A program made the translations under genes and the position numbers. From the NCBI GenBank assembly GCA_017467885.1, contig JAFUKC010000021.1:34725-98724 (forward strand): DNA of 64,000 nt. The letters run 5' to 3'. Source of the DNA: Bacteroidaceae bacterium. GTDB lineage: Bacteria > Bacteroidota > Bacteroidia > Bacteroidales > Bacteroidaceae. Of the stretch, positions 10,428 through 20,626 are shown one piece after another. The notes under the pieces are model-generated. The model saw only the letters and a list, made by a program, of their open reading frames with translations. It was not told the DNA's origin and searched no databases. Each line of letters starts with the position of its first letter. The stretch's first letter is position 1.

Positions 10428-11164
10428 TGAATTATTCTGTAGAAATAGATAAATATTTGCAACTGCAAGGCTTCGAAGCCTTGCAGTTGCATGCTGTATT
10501 GTTCGATATGGACGGTGTCCTGTTCGACTCTATGCCATACCACGCCGAAGCATGGTCGCAGGTGATGAGAAATGCAGGCTTCAACTTCTCGAAAGAGGAT
10601 GTGTACATGAACGAAGGACGAACGGGAGCCGACACCATCAATACCGCAAGCATGGCACAGTTCGGAAAACCGGCAACAACAGAACTTATAGACAGATTGT
10701 GCAGGGAAAAATGCGAAATATTTGCCACATATCCGGCAACGCCACGCATGCCCGGTGCTTTGGAACTTGTTGAGAAGGTGAAGGCCTGCGGACTCACACC
10801 AATGATTGTAACCGGCTCGGGCACCCCGACACTGCTCGACCGCATACAAAGCAACTTCCCCGGATTGTTCGATGAAAAACATATAGTAACCAGCTTTAAC
10901 GTAAAGCGCGGGAAACCCTACCCCGACCCCTATCTGCTGGCATTGGAACGTGGAGGATTTACCCAAAGTGAAGCAATTGTCATCGAAAATGCCCCCTTGG
11001 GTGTTACGGCCGGAGTTGCAGCCGGCATGTTCACCATTGCAGCCAACACAGGCCCACTGAAGGATGAGATACTTTCCAAAGCCGGAGCAAGCCTTGTATT
11101 CCCTTCGATAGAAAAGTTGTGCAACGAATGGGATAATTTATCAGCCTCACTGCAAAAAAGATGA
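10427..11164 (+). CDS. HAD-superfamily phosphatase, beta-phosphoglucomutase-like subfamily
   Basis: A 245-residue HAD hydrolase. Motif I is LFDMDGVLFDS, motif II is VTGSGT, the motif III lysine is in KRGKPYPDPY, and motif IV is VIENAPLG, so it should be an active sugar-phosphate phosphatase or phosphomutase acting in the cytosol. Substrate is not predictable. Before motif I is an unusual 22-residue extension (reading LQLQGFEALQLH) encoded by a perfect 34-bp palindrome. No in-frame ATG exists between the palindrome and motif I, so the start at the TAATG overlap with pgi is the best choice. The 3' end overlaps prmC by four bases. Confidence 0.88.
   Translation: MNYSVEIDKYLQLQGFEALQLHAVLFDMDGVLFDSMPYHAEAWSQVMRNAGFNFSKEDVYMNEGRTGADTINTASMAQFGKPATTELIDRLCREKCEIFATYPATPRMPGALELVEKVKACGLTPMIVTGSGTPTLLDRIQSNFPGLFDEKHIVTSFNVKRGKPYPDPYLLALERGGFTQSEAIVIENAPLGVTAGVAAGMFTIAANTGPLKDEILSKAGASLVFPSIEKLCNEWDNLSASLQKR
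10458..10491. repeat. Perfect 34-bp palindrome inside the HAD gene
   Basis: The left arm TGCAACTGCAAGGCTTC (10458-10474) is followed directly by its exact reverse complement (10475-10491), with no spacer. It starts 31 bp after the start codon and is read in frame as part of the protein. I noticed no second copy in the window. Confidence 0.95.
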
Positions 11165-12015
11165 GGGAACTAACAGCAAAAATAGAGAAGGAACTGCACA
11201 ATTACTACTCCCCGGGTGAAGTTGCAGCACTGACACGCACACTTGCAACCGAACTGTTACACATAAAGGAGAGTACATTCTTCTTGAAAGACCCGGTAAC
11301 ATTGAACCATGCTGAAACATCTTTGCTCGACAACGCACTCACGCGACTGAAACAGCAACAGCCTATTCAGCACATTCTTGGATACGAGAATTTCTGCGGG
11401 CTGAAATTCTCTGTAAACAGTTCGGTACTAATTCCACGCCCCGAGACACAGGAACTTGTTGCGTGGATTACAAGCGAATCAACAGGAAAGGAACATATTC
11501 TTGACATTGGCACCGGTAGCGGTTGCATAGCTATTTCACTTGCACACAAACTGCCGACAAGCCAAGTTGAGGCATGGGATATATCGGACGAGGCTTTGGT
11601 TGTTGCAGAAGCCAACAATAAAGCCAACCGTACAAATGTAAAATTTGTGAATCGCGATATATTCCATGCAACCACATCCGACAAACATTTCAATATAATC
11701 GTAAGCAACCCGCCATACATAAAGGAGAAGGAGAGAAGTACGATGCACAGAAATGTTCTCGATTACGAACCGCATACCGCACTGTTTGTCCCCGACAACG
11801 ATCCTCTTGTTTTCTACCGTACAATAGCCCATAAAGCCCTTGAAATGCTTTCGCCCGGCGGCCTGCTCTATTTCGAAATAAACAGAGAGCATGGAAACGA
11901 AACCATACAGATGCTTAAGGAAACGGGGTATACCGACATCGAGTTGCGCAAGGATTTTGCCGAAAACGACAGGATGATAAGGGCTCGCCTGCAATTTCCC
12001 CGGGGGCTACGCTAA
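11161..12015 (+). CDS. prmC: Peptide chain release factor N(5)-glutamine methyltransferase
   Basis: A 284-residue S-adenosylmethionine-dependent methyltransferase that modifies the GGQ glutamine of release factors. The N-terminal helical domain (about 1-75) binds the factor. The methyltransferase domain has motif I LDIGTGSGCIAISLA and the signature IVSNPPYI, where the NPPY motif positions the glutamine. Length is typical. The start codon overlaps the stop of the HAD gene (ATGA), so the two are translationally coupled. It is the last gene of the 5.4-12 kb run. Confidence 0.96.
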   Translation: MRELTAKIEKELHNYYSPGEVAALTRTLATELLHIKESTFFLKDPVTLNHAETSLLDNALTRLKQQQPIQHILGYENFCGLKFSVNSSVLIPRPETQELVAWITSESTGKEHILDIGTGSGCIAISLAHKLPTSQVEAWDISDEALVVAEANNKANRTNVKFVNRDIFHATTSDKHFNIIVSNPPYIKEKERSTMHRNVLDYEPHTALFVPDNDPLVFYRTIAHKALEMLSPGGLLYFEINREHGNETIQMLKETGYTDIELRKDFAENDRMIRARLQFPRGLR

Positions 12016-12307
12016 GATTTAACGGATAGAACTACCTAAAATCTTATATAATATACTTCTCGGTATCATTATCGGTTCATCTTTCTATCAAGCAATTCTT
12101 TTTTATGTTCTTTGGCACTCGCCTACGGTGCCGGATGTTTTTTATAATTACCATTGCTAACCAATAGCAAAAGTAATTTTAAAATCCTCGGCACTGTCTG
12201 AAGCACAATGAGCCACCGAGAAATTAATGGAAAGAACCACCCTGTCACATCGGAAGATACAAGTTTCATATCATCCCCCGAACTTTGCAGGCGAGCTAAA
12301 AATCGCG
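12016..12307. other. Gene-free interval between convergent genes
   Basis: No convincing ORF. A hairpin GGCAC(12114-12118)/GTGCC(12128-12132) followed by GGATGTTTTTT could end the prmC transcript but has only five pairs. On the minus strand TACTTTTG at 12168-12175 matches the -7 promoter consensus but points into the prmC 3' end with no gene to serve. Confidence 0.4.
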
Positions 12308-13219
12308 CTAAAAAACGATATACTTTTTCATTATATCGGCAAGAAAACGCAACCCCTTTTCGTTAAGGTGAATATTATCCCGGTACATATCGGCAAGCAA
12401 CCCCTCATCGAGTAATTTTATAAGGAACACACCATTATCGTTGCACCAACCGATTATATCGTTACCCATTTCATTGTAGTACCCCTCCTCGAGCTCTTTC
12501 TTCTCGGCGTGCAGGCAAACAAAAAGAGGAAGGGAAGCAGAATCGGCAATCTCTTTAATCTGTGCAAAACCGGTATTGAACGTTTTACCCGCTTTAACAA
12601 TGTAATCTCGGTCGGCAATCTGTTGGTCGGGGTCTTTCGGTGTAACGGCCTTCTTAAATTTCAAACGAGGTATAAGGTATCTTGCAAAAAGTTCATGCCA
12701 AGCCGAAGTATATTGTTTATCGGGATTATGTACAGATTTACCGACAACAGGCGTAAAATCCATATTGTCGGTTGCATCGTGGCTGCTAACCAAAAGGAAT
12801 ATTGCTTTTGCATCGAAAAGACCATGATGTTTCAAATAAGCAGCACAGTTATCGGGGCCCCATGAGCCGGCCGAGATATTAAGCATCTGTATACCCGTTT
12901 CATTTGTATAGATTGTGGTAGCAATATCATCCTGGTCGATTGTAGCCCCACCAAAGAGAACCGAATCGCCCAAGCCAAGAACTTTCACTTTAGAAGAATC
13001 GGGCTCGTCACATCGCTGTGAAAAGGAATTATAATAATATCTGCATCCGAAACGATGTCCCGACTGATTCGGTTGAACGATATATTCGTAAATATCGCTA
13101 CTCTTATACAGCGGCATCTTACCCAACCCCACAAATTGTCGCATAAGAATCTCGGCAATCAATACCGATACAATAAGAAGTGTAAATAAAGAGAGAGTCA
13201 CTTTAACGTTCTTTTTCAT
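12308..13219 (-). CDS. SGNH/GDSL-type hydrolase, membrane-anchored
   Basis: Chosen start MKKNVKVTLS gives 303 residues with a single N-terminal hydrophobic segment (about residues 6-24) acting as signal anchor, so the catalytic part lies outside the inner membrane. Block I is GLGDSVLFGG (catalytic Ser), and block V is DNIHLNEKG (Asp-x2-His). A conserved-looking NISAGSWGPDN corresponds to block II (Gly). The family hydrolyses esters, often removing acetyl groups from surface sugars or peptidoglycan; the substrate is unknown. The frame stays open 69 codons further upstream, but that part looks non-coding. It is monocistronic and converges with prmC. Confidence 0.8.
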   Translation of the reverse strand: MKKNVKVTLSLFTLLIVSVLIAEILMRQFVGLGKMPLYKSSDIYEYIVQPNQSGHRFGCRYYYNSFSQRCDEPDSSKVKVLGLGDSVLFGGATIDQDDIATTIYTNETGIQMLNISAGSWGPDNCAAYLKHHGLFDAKAIFLLVSSHDATDNMDFTPVVGKSVHNPDKQYTSAWHELFARYLIPRLKFKKAVTPKDPDQQIADRDYIVKAGKTFNTGFAQIKEIADSASLPLFVCLHAEKKELEEGYYNEMGNDIIGWCNDNGVFLIKLLDEGLLADMYRDNIHLNEKGLRFLADIMKKYIVF

Positions 13220-13665
13220 AGTAGTAACCGTTATTAATTTAGGCCGGGCCACTAAACCTATGAATAAAAACATAACAAAAAAGACGTGAAGCCCTACTTC
13301 TGTGCTCGCTCCACTTCTTGAGGCTCCTGAGAATTGCCTATCACTGTCGAAACGAGCAATTCCGGGCCCCACGCCGAATATGAATAACATACACCACACC
13401 CATAAGTTCATGGCACACAAATGCATGAACCTACCGGTCGCAGGTTACGTATGTATACAACATACCCTATGGGACGTCCTTCATTGCTGTGTTTTTGACA
13501 GTGATTTTGAAATTTTCTCAGGATTTCAAGAAGTCAAAACATAGCGCATAAGAAACGCCTTTATGTACATACATCGGACATCTGTTATGCCCGATTATAT
13601 GTTGCGAATATAGTAATAAAAAGAGATATTATCAAAAACATGTTTCATATTTATCTTTTTGATTG
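13220..13665. other. Gene-free interval of about 450 bp
   Basis: Lies between the divergent SGNH hydrolase and recX genes. ORFs of 69-80 codons can be drawn on both strands but have unusual composition and no recognisable family. No inverted-repeat pair resembling insertion-sequence ends was recognised. It should hold the hydrolase promoter, but I do not see a clear -7 element for it. Confidence 0.4.
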
Positions 13666-13673
13666 TATCTTTG
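13666..13673 (+). promoter_or_regulatory. Bacteroidota -7 promoter element (TATCTTTG) for recX-comF
   Basis: Exact TAnnTTTG match 24 bp before the recX start codon. The -33 position has only a partial match (TGTTT at 13641-13645). Confidence 0.6.
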
Positions 13674-13697
13674 AATAAAACTCGAACATAGAAGGAG

Positions 13698-14171
13698 ATG
13701 AAACCATTATCGGAGGCCGAAGCCTTAAATAAAGCGGCAGCATATTGTACATCGTGCGAGCGTTGTATAAGCGAGGTTAGTGCAAAACTTACAGTTTGGG
13801 GAGTTGATTGTGCGACACAACGGCAGATATTGGAGCGGCTGCAAAGTGAAAAGTTCATCGACGAAAGCCGTTACTGCCGTGCATTTGTCAATGACAAAGT
13901 GCGCTTCAACCATTGGGGACGAATAAAGATTCATGCAGCACTTCGCGAAAAGCGTCTGCCACAAAACGAGATATCCGAAGCCATTGCACAAATAGATGAA
14001 GAACTATATATTCAGACACTCGCTGCTGTAATCGCAGCAAAACGAAGAGAACTTAAAGGCGCCGACGACTATGCCACAAAGCAAAAGATACTGCGCCATG
14101 CGGCAAGCCGCGGATTCGAGCCACAACTAATAATGGATGCAATAAAATTCCCTGCCGATGAAATGGATTAG
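13698..14171 (+). CDS. recX: RecX family regulatory protein
   Basis: A 157-residue protein of tandem three-helix repeats typical of RecX, which binds RecA filaments and limits recombinase activity. The segments CERCISEVSAKL, FIDESRYCRAFVNDKVRFNHWGRIKI and ALREKRLP (family pattern: ...F(I/N)DERYA..FV..R....GP.RI...L..KGI) support the assignment. It is near the typical length. The 3' end overlaps comF by 14 bp in another frame, indicating coupled translation. Confidence 0.88.
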   Translation: MKPLSEAEALNKAAAYCTSCERCISEVSAKLTVWGVDCATQRQILERLQSEKFIDESRYCRAFVNDKVRFNHWGRIKIHAALREKRLPQNEISEAIAQIDEELYIQTLAAVIAAKRRELKGADDYATKQKILRHAASRGFEPQLIMDAIKFPADEMD

Positions 14172-14844
14172 CGACCTGCTCGACCTTATTTTCCCGCGCC
14201 ACTGCCTTGTGTGTGGCAATATCCTATCGCCCGAGGAGCACGACCTGTGCCTTAACTGCCGTATGCAAATGCCACGTATCGAAGAAAGACGGCTTGAGGA
14301 GATGCAAAAAATCTTCTACGGAATTGTTCCCATAGAGAAGGTGGCAGCATATATCTACTACCGGAAAGGCTCACCCTACAACAAACTAATGCACCAACTG
14401 AAATATAACAATCGCCCCGAAACCGGTGAAAGGATTGCAAGTGAGGCTGCCACCGCATTAACAAAGAGCGGCATATTCGATGGAATAGATATTATAGTTC
14501 CATTGCCGCTATCAAAGAAGAAAATGCGCAAACGAGGGTACAATCAAAGTTATCACATAGCAAAAGGAATCTCGCAAGTAACCGGGATTCCCATTGTCAC
14601 CGATTGTGTTATCCGAACAATATCAAACGAAACACAGACACACAAACACCGCGAGGAACGTTGGAAAAACACCGAAGGTATATTCTCCATTAAGAACCAC
14701 GAAAAGCTACATGACAAACACATTCTGCTTATCGATGATGTGCTCACCACAGGCGCCACCATTGCAAGTTGCGCAAAAGCAATTCTTGAATGTGGTTGCA
14801 GGGTAAGCATATTCACCATAGCCTACTCGAGCAACGATATATGA
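14158..14844 (+). CDS. comF: ComF family phosphoribosyltransferase-like protein
   Basis: A 228-residue ComF-type protein. The N-terminus has a zinc-finger-like four-cysteine cluster (CLVCGN...CLNC). The C-terminal half is a type I phosphoribosyltransferase fold with the PRPP loop LLIDDVLTTGATI. ComF proteins act in DNA uptake or processing of single-stranded DNA in competent bacteria; in Bacteroidales the role is less clear. The start lies inside the 3' end of recX, so the pair forms a two-gene DNA-metabolism operon that converges on the Smr gene four bases away. Confidence 0.88.
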   Translation: MKWISDLLDLIFPRHCLVCGNILSPEEHDLCLNCRMQMPRIEERRLEEMQKIFYGIVPIEKVAAYIYYRKGSPYNKLMHQLKYNNRPETGERIASEAATALTKSGIFDGIDIIVPLPLSKKKMRKRGYNQSYHIAKGISQVTGIPIVTDCVIRTISNETQTHKHREERWKNTEGIFSIKNHEKLHDKHILLIDDVLTTGATIASCAKAILECGCRVSIFTIAYSSNDI

Positions 14845-14848
14845 TTAA

Positions 14849-15937
14849 TTACTTTATTATTACCATCGTTGCACCAAAACCATATTTTTGGAAAGAGGCA
14901 TCTTGCGACAGACAACGCGGATATTTACGTTTCAGTTCTTGAGCAATAGCGTTGCGCAATACACCCTCGCCCTTTCCATGAATAAACACAATCCGTTTCC
15001 CTTTCTCCTTCAGATGCTCGTTGAGTGTCTTTCGCACCACCTCCATCTGATAGTTCAGAATATCAAAAGCGTTCATGCCGGCGGTTGTCTCCAACAGATT
15101 ATGCGCATGTAAATCCACCTCCAATATGTCACTGCCTTTTGCCAACTTCGGTTGTGGTGCAGGTTGTTGTACAGCCGATTCGCCTCTCCTTTTTTCAAGA
15201 ATCACACGTTGTACCTCGGCCGCATCGGTAAAAATCTCTTTCACCGGTTTGTCGTCGACAATAATATCATATAGCAAAGCACCCTCATCGAAGAAAGGAT
15301 TCTCGCGGAAAAGATGCAACTTATAGAACTTAACTGTATCTATACGCCGTTCCACATTCACCGCAGCCTTAAGTGCATAGTTTTTGCCCTCTTTGAAAGG
15401 AAGCAGCTGCACACAAACATGCTCCATCTCGTTAAGTTCCTCGCGCCCGAATTCCTCGATAAAAAGTTTTGAATTCGGCTCCAACAGGCCATTGCCACGT
15501 ACTCGCCAGCTGCGTCCCTCGGCCGAAGAATAGGTGTAATATATCCAATAATTGCTATCGTTTATTATATAGGCTTCGAAGTGTGAATCAGACAAGGACT
15601 TCTCGTCCATAGGCAAATATGCCAACGATACATTAAGGCGCTCGCCCTCGGGACGCTCCATCGGGCGGAACGACACAATAGGCTCATTGCCGTTCTCGTC
15701 ATCGGCAGCCTTCTTGGCAGCGACAGGCTGCACTGTTTTTTTCGGTTCCTCCTTCGGGGCAACGGTACTCTTTTTAAAATTATATTCGTTGGTATCGATG
15801 GCAACACACTCGTGAACGGGCATCGGAATCTCGAAACCATCTTCACCTTCTACAATCACTGTATCTTTTCCACGAAAGCCGGTAACTACCCCGCCACCTG
15901 TTTCGTGTATAAAACGTACTTTATCTCCTATTTTCAT
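14849..15937 (-). CDS. DUF2027 and Smr domain-containing protein
   Basis: A 362-residue protein. The N-terminal 60 residues begin MKIGDKVRFIHETGGGVVTG, a small beta-barrel like the start of DUF2027 proteins; a central beta-rich domain follows after an Ala/Lys-rich linker (about 60-85). The last 85 residues are a Smr domain: VDLHAHNLLE is the conserved DLHG-like motif (with Ala in place of Gly) and IHGKGEGVLRNAI the second motif. Smr domains nick or bind branched DNA or RNA, as in MutS2. The exact role in Bacteroidales is not known. Its start overlaps the Nudix stop by four bases. Confidence 0.8.
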   Translation of the reverse strand: MKIGDKVRFIHETGGGVVTGFRGKDTVIVEGEDGFEIPMPVHECVAIDTNEYNFKKSTVAPKEEPKKTVQPVAAKKAADDENGNEPIVSFRPMERPEGERLNVSLAYLPMDEKSLSDSHFEAYIINDSNYWIYYTYSSAEGRSWRVRGNGLLEPNSKLFIEEFGREELNEMEHVCVQLLPFKEGKNYALKAAVNVERRIDTVKFYKLHLFRENPFFDEGALLYDIIVDDKPVKEIFTDAAEVQRVILEKRRGESAVQQPAPQPKLAKGSDILEVDLHAHNLLETTAGMNAFDILNYQMEVVRKTLNEHLKEKGKRIVFIHGKGEGVLRNAIAQELKRKYPRCLSQDASFQKYGFGATMVIIK

Positions 15938-16440
15938 AATCTGTCCGATATTCTTGAATATTCCTGTTCGAAATTTGGTGTAAGCACCCCCTTACCTATT
16001 GCATCCATCAACTCCTGCCTGCCCCAGAAACGCCCTCCATCGAGTTCGTCACTTGGCGAAACTGCGCCGTCGTAAACCGTACTATACACATATACAAACT
16101 CCTTTTCGCGTTCGCTTTCGAATATATAGTGCATAATAAAATTTGGTTCAAACTCGGTTATACCAAGTTCCTCGAACACCTCGCGACGCAAAGCATCGGC
16201 AACCGTTTCGCCATAATCTATGTGCCCTCCCACAGCAGTATCCCACTTTCCGGGTTGTATCTCTTTCCACAAAGGACGTAGTTGAAGATATATACGACCT
16301 TCACTATCGGTAACATGCAAATGAACAACCGGGTGCAACAACTTGCTGCCCGAGTGACACTCGCCTCTTGTAGCACAACCTATAACCAGCCCCGCATCAT
16401 CTACAATGGGAAACAGTTCGGCATTATTATCCTTTTTCAT
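15934..16440 (-). CDS. Nudix hydrolase
   Basis: Using the ATG at 16440 the protein has 168 residues; a GTG 33 bp upstream would add eleven. The Nudix box is complete: GGHIDYGETVADALRREVFEELGI spans about residues 74-97, with the REVFEEL metal-binding core. The family hydrolyses nucleoside diphosphates linked to another group; the layout (N-terminal extension of about 30 residues, Nudix box near the middle) resembles IPP isomerase-like or NUDIX housekeeping members, so substrate is open. The -7-like element TATCTTCG ends five bases upstream of the ATG, hinting at a leaderless transcript in addition to read-through from the lipoprotein gene. Confidence 0.88.
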   Translation of the reverse strand: MKKDNNAELFPIVDDAGLVIGCATRGECHSGSKLLHPVVHLHVTDSEGRIYLQLRPLWKEIQPGKWDTAVGGHIDYGETVADALRREVFEELGITEFEPNFIMHYIFESEREKEFVYVYSTVYDGAVSPSDELDGGRFWGRQELMDAIGKGVLTPNFEQEYSRISDRL

Positions 16441-16469
16441 GTTGCGAAGATACGAAAAAGTGCGCTTAA

Positions 16470-16814
16470 TCACATAGGCCGGATGTCTAAATCGAACGAG
16501 ATATGTGTTTTTTCATCATCAACACCCGACTCTTTATGCGGTACCACTTCATTTTCGTTATAATGCAACATTACTTCGCGAGATAAAGAGAAAGGCAGAC
16601 GCACCGCCCCATCCATCCATTCTGTAACAGAATCGTTGACAGTCGTATATGAAAAGTTCACCTCGAGAAACAAGGTGTCGCTGTAGACCCTCCCTTGCGA
16701 AACAAGAAACGACGCTTGCGGCCTGTCAGGCACCGCATTACCGGTTACATCATTATCGTCGCCCCGGCAACCGAGAGACATCAGCAGTAGAATAAGATAC
16801 AAAAATCGGACCAT
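16470..16814 (-). CDS. Small hypothetical lipoprotein
   Basis: A 114-residue protein not recognised. The N-terminus is a lipoprotein signal with lipobox SLGC (Cys16), followed by an acidic linker. The remainder is beta-rich and has no known motif. It lies between queA (77 bp upstream) and the Nudix gene (29 bp downstream on the same strand), probably in the same transcript. Confidence 0.6.
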   Translation of the reverse strand: MVRFLYLILLLMSLGCRGDDNDVTGNAVPDRPQASFLVSQGRVYSDTLFLEVNFSYTTVNDSVTEWMDGAVRLPFSLSREVMLHYNENEVVPHKESGVDDEKTHISFDLDIRPM

Positions 16815-16891
16815 TTTTCTTTTATCTGAAAGAAAAACAGCCCGATATGATAAATTGTTCCGAATATCTGTTTTTTTGCCCCGTTGTATTA

Positions 16892-18103
16892 TCAGGGAAT
16901 AAGCAAAGAGCTGTCGCCATAGCTCAAGAAACGAAAATCATGCGATAGTGCATAATCGTAAATTGATTTCCAATCACCGTTTACAAAAGCCGACACAAGC
17001 AGCAACAAAGTACTTTTAGGCTGATGAAAATTTGTTACAATGGCATTCACGATACGATATTTGTATCCCGGAGCAATCATTATCTGCGTGTGAGCATGCA
17101 GAGAGCTCTCGCCACGCTCCTCTAAATAATCGACAAGCGCCTGCAAAGCCTCAACAGCCGGAAGTGTATGTTCACGCTCATACGGTTGCCACTGACTCAC
17201 ATGCAGAGTGTCGATAGAGTGTGATGGGTTGTCGTGCAACCACTCACCAATGAAATAAAGGCTCTCGAGAGTACGTACCGAGGTTGTACCCACAGCCACA
17301 GCCTTTCCACCGGCCGATATTAAACGTTTCAACAATTCCACACCAACCTCGATATACTCTTCGTGCATCTCGTGCCCGCCAATGGCATCACTCTTCACTG
17401 GCTTAAAGGTACCTGCACCAACATGCAGTGTCACCTCGGCAAGCTGTACCCCGTTTGCCGCAAGCGCCTGCATCACCTCGGGAGTAAAATGTAACCCCGC
17501 AGTGGGAGCAGCCACCGAACCTTTTATTTTAGAATACACCGTCTGATAGGTTTTCTTGTCACTCTCCTCTGTTTTACGATTGAGATAAGGAGGTATAGGC
17601 AATTCCCCTGCGACCTCCAACAGTTCGGCAAACGAACAACCGCCATTCCACACGAAACGTACCGAATTTACCGCCCCCGATGCAATACGTTCGGCCGACA
17701 AAACCACATCCTCGCCATTCACCGTAAGATGTTGGGTAAGCACACCACCCTTCCAACGCGACGAATTACCAACCAGACAATTCCACACACACTCACCCGT
17801 CTGTTGGAAAATAAGCTGATAATCGTTAGGATGTTCGGGTTCGAGGCAGAAGACCTCGATCTGTGCACCCGTATCTTTCTTGAAACGCAAACGAGCCTGT
17901 ATCACCTTTGTATTATTAAACACCATAAGTGAGCCCGGCTGAACATGGGCAGGCAGATTGGCAAATATATCCTCGGCCACAGTTCCTTTCTTATAAAGCA
18001 ACAGCTTAGAGCTATCGCGCTTCTGAAGCGGATATTTGGCAATCCTGTCATCGGGCAAAGGATAATCATATTCAGCTATCTCTATGTTTTTTGTATCAGA
18101 CAT
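16892..18103 (-). CDS. queA: S-adenosylmethionine:tRNA ribosyltransferase-isomerase
   Basis: A 403-residue QueA from the ATG at 18103 (MSDTKNIEIAEYDYPLPDD); two more ATGs lie 3 and 18 bp upstream. It transfers the ribosyl part of S-adenosylmethionine to preQ1 in tRNA to make epoxyqueuosine. Family blocks are RIAKYPLQKRDSSKLL, VAAPTAGLHFT, LHVGAGTFKPV and TNFHQPKSTLLLLVSAF. It is longer than the roughly 350-residue proteobacterial enzyme because of insertions in the first half, which is usual for this phylum. Preceded by a -7-like element. Confidence 0.95.
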   Translation of the reverse strand: MSDTKNIEIAEYDYPLPDDRIAKYPLQKRDSSKLLLYKKGTVAEDIFANLPAHVQPGSLMVFNNTKVIQARLRFKKDTGAQIEVFCLEPEHPNDYQLIFQQTGECVWNCLVGNSSRWKGGVLTQHLTVNGEDVVLSAERIASGAVNSVRFVWNGGCSFAELLEVAGELPIPPYLNRKTEESDKKTYQTVYSKIKGSVAAPTAGLHFTPEVMQALAANGVQLAEVTLHVGAGTFKPVKSDAIGGHEMHEEYIEVGVELLKRLISAGGKAVAVGTTSVRTLESLYFIGEWLHDNPSHSIDTLHVSQWQPYEREHTLPAVEALQALVDYLEERGESSLHAHTQIMIAPGYKYRIVNAIVTNFHQPKSTLLLLVSAFVNGDWKSIYDYALSHDFRFLSYGDSSLLIP

Positions 18104-18128
18104 CATAACAACTATACACAATTTTCTG

Positions 18129-18136
18129 CGAAGATA
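18129..18136 (-). promoter_or_regulatory. -7-like promoter element (TATCTTCG) for queA
   Basis: One mismatch to TAnnTTTG, 25 bp before the queA start codon. The same variant octamer precedes three other minus-strand genes in the window. Confidence 0.45.
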
Positions 18137-18175
18137 CCTATTCCCGCCAAATTACGCAAAAGAAATGCAAGGCGT

Positions 18176-18219
18176 ATAACAAAATAGGGCCACTTAATCA
18201 AGTGGCCCTATTTTGTTAT
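18176..18219 (-). terminator. Terminator of the groES-groEL operon, probably bidirectional
   Basis: Perfect 20-bp arms (18176-18195 and 18200-18219) around the loop AATC. The outer part of each arm is A/T-rich, giving a U-run in either direction. It lies 13 bp after the groEL stop and upstream of queA. Confidence 0.9.
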
Positions 18220-18232
18220 GATATATGATTTT

Positions 18233-19876
<1,644 letters not shown>

Positions 19877-19892
19877 TTATAAATTCTGATTA

Positions 19893-20165
19893 TTATCCCA
19901 AAATAGCCAACACGTCGCTCTGACGCATTATCAAATATTTCTCACCTTCGAATTCCAACTCGGTCCCTGAATATTTGCCATAAAGAACCTGGTCGCCCAC
20001 AGCAATAACCATCTCCTCGTCTTTTGTTCCTGCACCAACTGCAACAACTTTACCCTGTAGAGGTTTCTCTTTTGCTGTATCGGGAATTATAATACCACCG
20101 ATTGTTTTCTCCTCTGCTGCCATAGGCAAAATGAGGACTCTGTCTGCTAAAGGTTTAATGTTCAT
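19893..20165 (-). CDS. groS: Co-chaperonin GroES
   Basis: A 90-residue 10-kDa co-chaperonin starting [12 protein letters not shown]. The mobile loop that binds GroEL is [18 protein letters not shown], and the C-terminal half contains [10 protein letters not shown]. It forms the heptameric lid of the chaperonin. It is the first gene of groES-groEL. No CIRCE inverted repeat (TTAGCACTC/GAGTGCTAA) was seen upstream. Confidence 0.98.
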   Translation of the reverse strand: MNIKPLADRVLILPMAAEEKTIGGIIIPDTAKEKPLQGKVVAVGAGTKDEEMVIAVGDQVLYGKYSGTELEFEGEKYLIMRQSDVLAILG

Positions 20166-20274
20166 AATTGTGTTTTTATAAATTATTGTTTTACCATATT
20201 CTTTTTTGCCACATAAGTGACCATAATGTCTATAACGAAAAGTGTGCCAATTTTGTTTTTTTCGTTTCGGGAGG

Positions 20275-20282
20275 CAAAATTA
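20275..20282 (-). promoter_or_regulatory. Bacteroidota -7 promoter element (TAATTTTG) for groES-groEL
   Basis: Exact TAnnTTTG match 109 bp before the groES start, giving a leader of about 100 nt. The 460 bp between groES and the LysM gene is otherwise gene-free; a 71-codon minus-strand ORF there was rejected. Confidence 0.5.
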
Positions 20283-20583
20283 ACAAAGATTTTATTTTTT
20301 GACTGACAATTTACGACAAAATGACATATTAAGCAAAAACTATGACACTATTATACCATGCAAAGTGTGGGAAGGTGTATCGAACTTTGGACATACAAAA
20401 GACCTTTAAGGAAACAAACCACACCGAAAGAATCAAAAATAATATTCTCCGATACATAGTTTTCTCTTTATAGACATTCATATAACGACAGAAGAATGAA
20501 AATCGTACATCTTTTTTGTTGTCTTTTTTGTTGTCGGAATGCAAAAATAATGTTTATATACGGAGATACCACGGTTTTTTTGT

Positions 20584-20591
20584 TATTTTTG
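20584..20591 (+). promoter_or_regulatory. Bacteroidota -7 promoter element (TATTTTTG) for the LysM gene
   Basis: Exact TAnnTTTG match 35 bp before the ATG at 20627. A -33 element is not clear. Confidence 0.5.
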
Positions 20592-20626
20592 CAAGCATTT
20601 AAACAGTTTCTATAGTGATTAATTGT

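Noticed and set aside
13220-13426. 69-codon N-terminal extension of the SGNH hydrolase
   Set aside because: Unusual composition, and the start MKKNVKVTLS gives a normal signal anchor directly before the catalytic domain.
13302-13544. 80-codon plus-strand ORF in the interval before recX
   Set aside because: No family resemblance, His/Cys-rich, not spaced as part of an operon.
20166-20274. CIRCE heat-shock operator before groES
   Set aside because: The 9-bp inverted repeat TTAGCACTC/GAGTGCTAA is not present.
20329-20544. 71-codon minus-strand ORF between groES and the LysM gene
   Set aside because: AT-rich interval, no homology recognised, no promoter or terminator placed for it.
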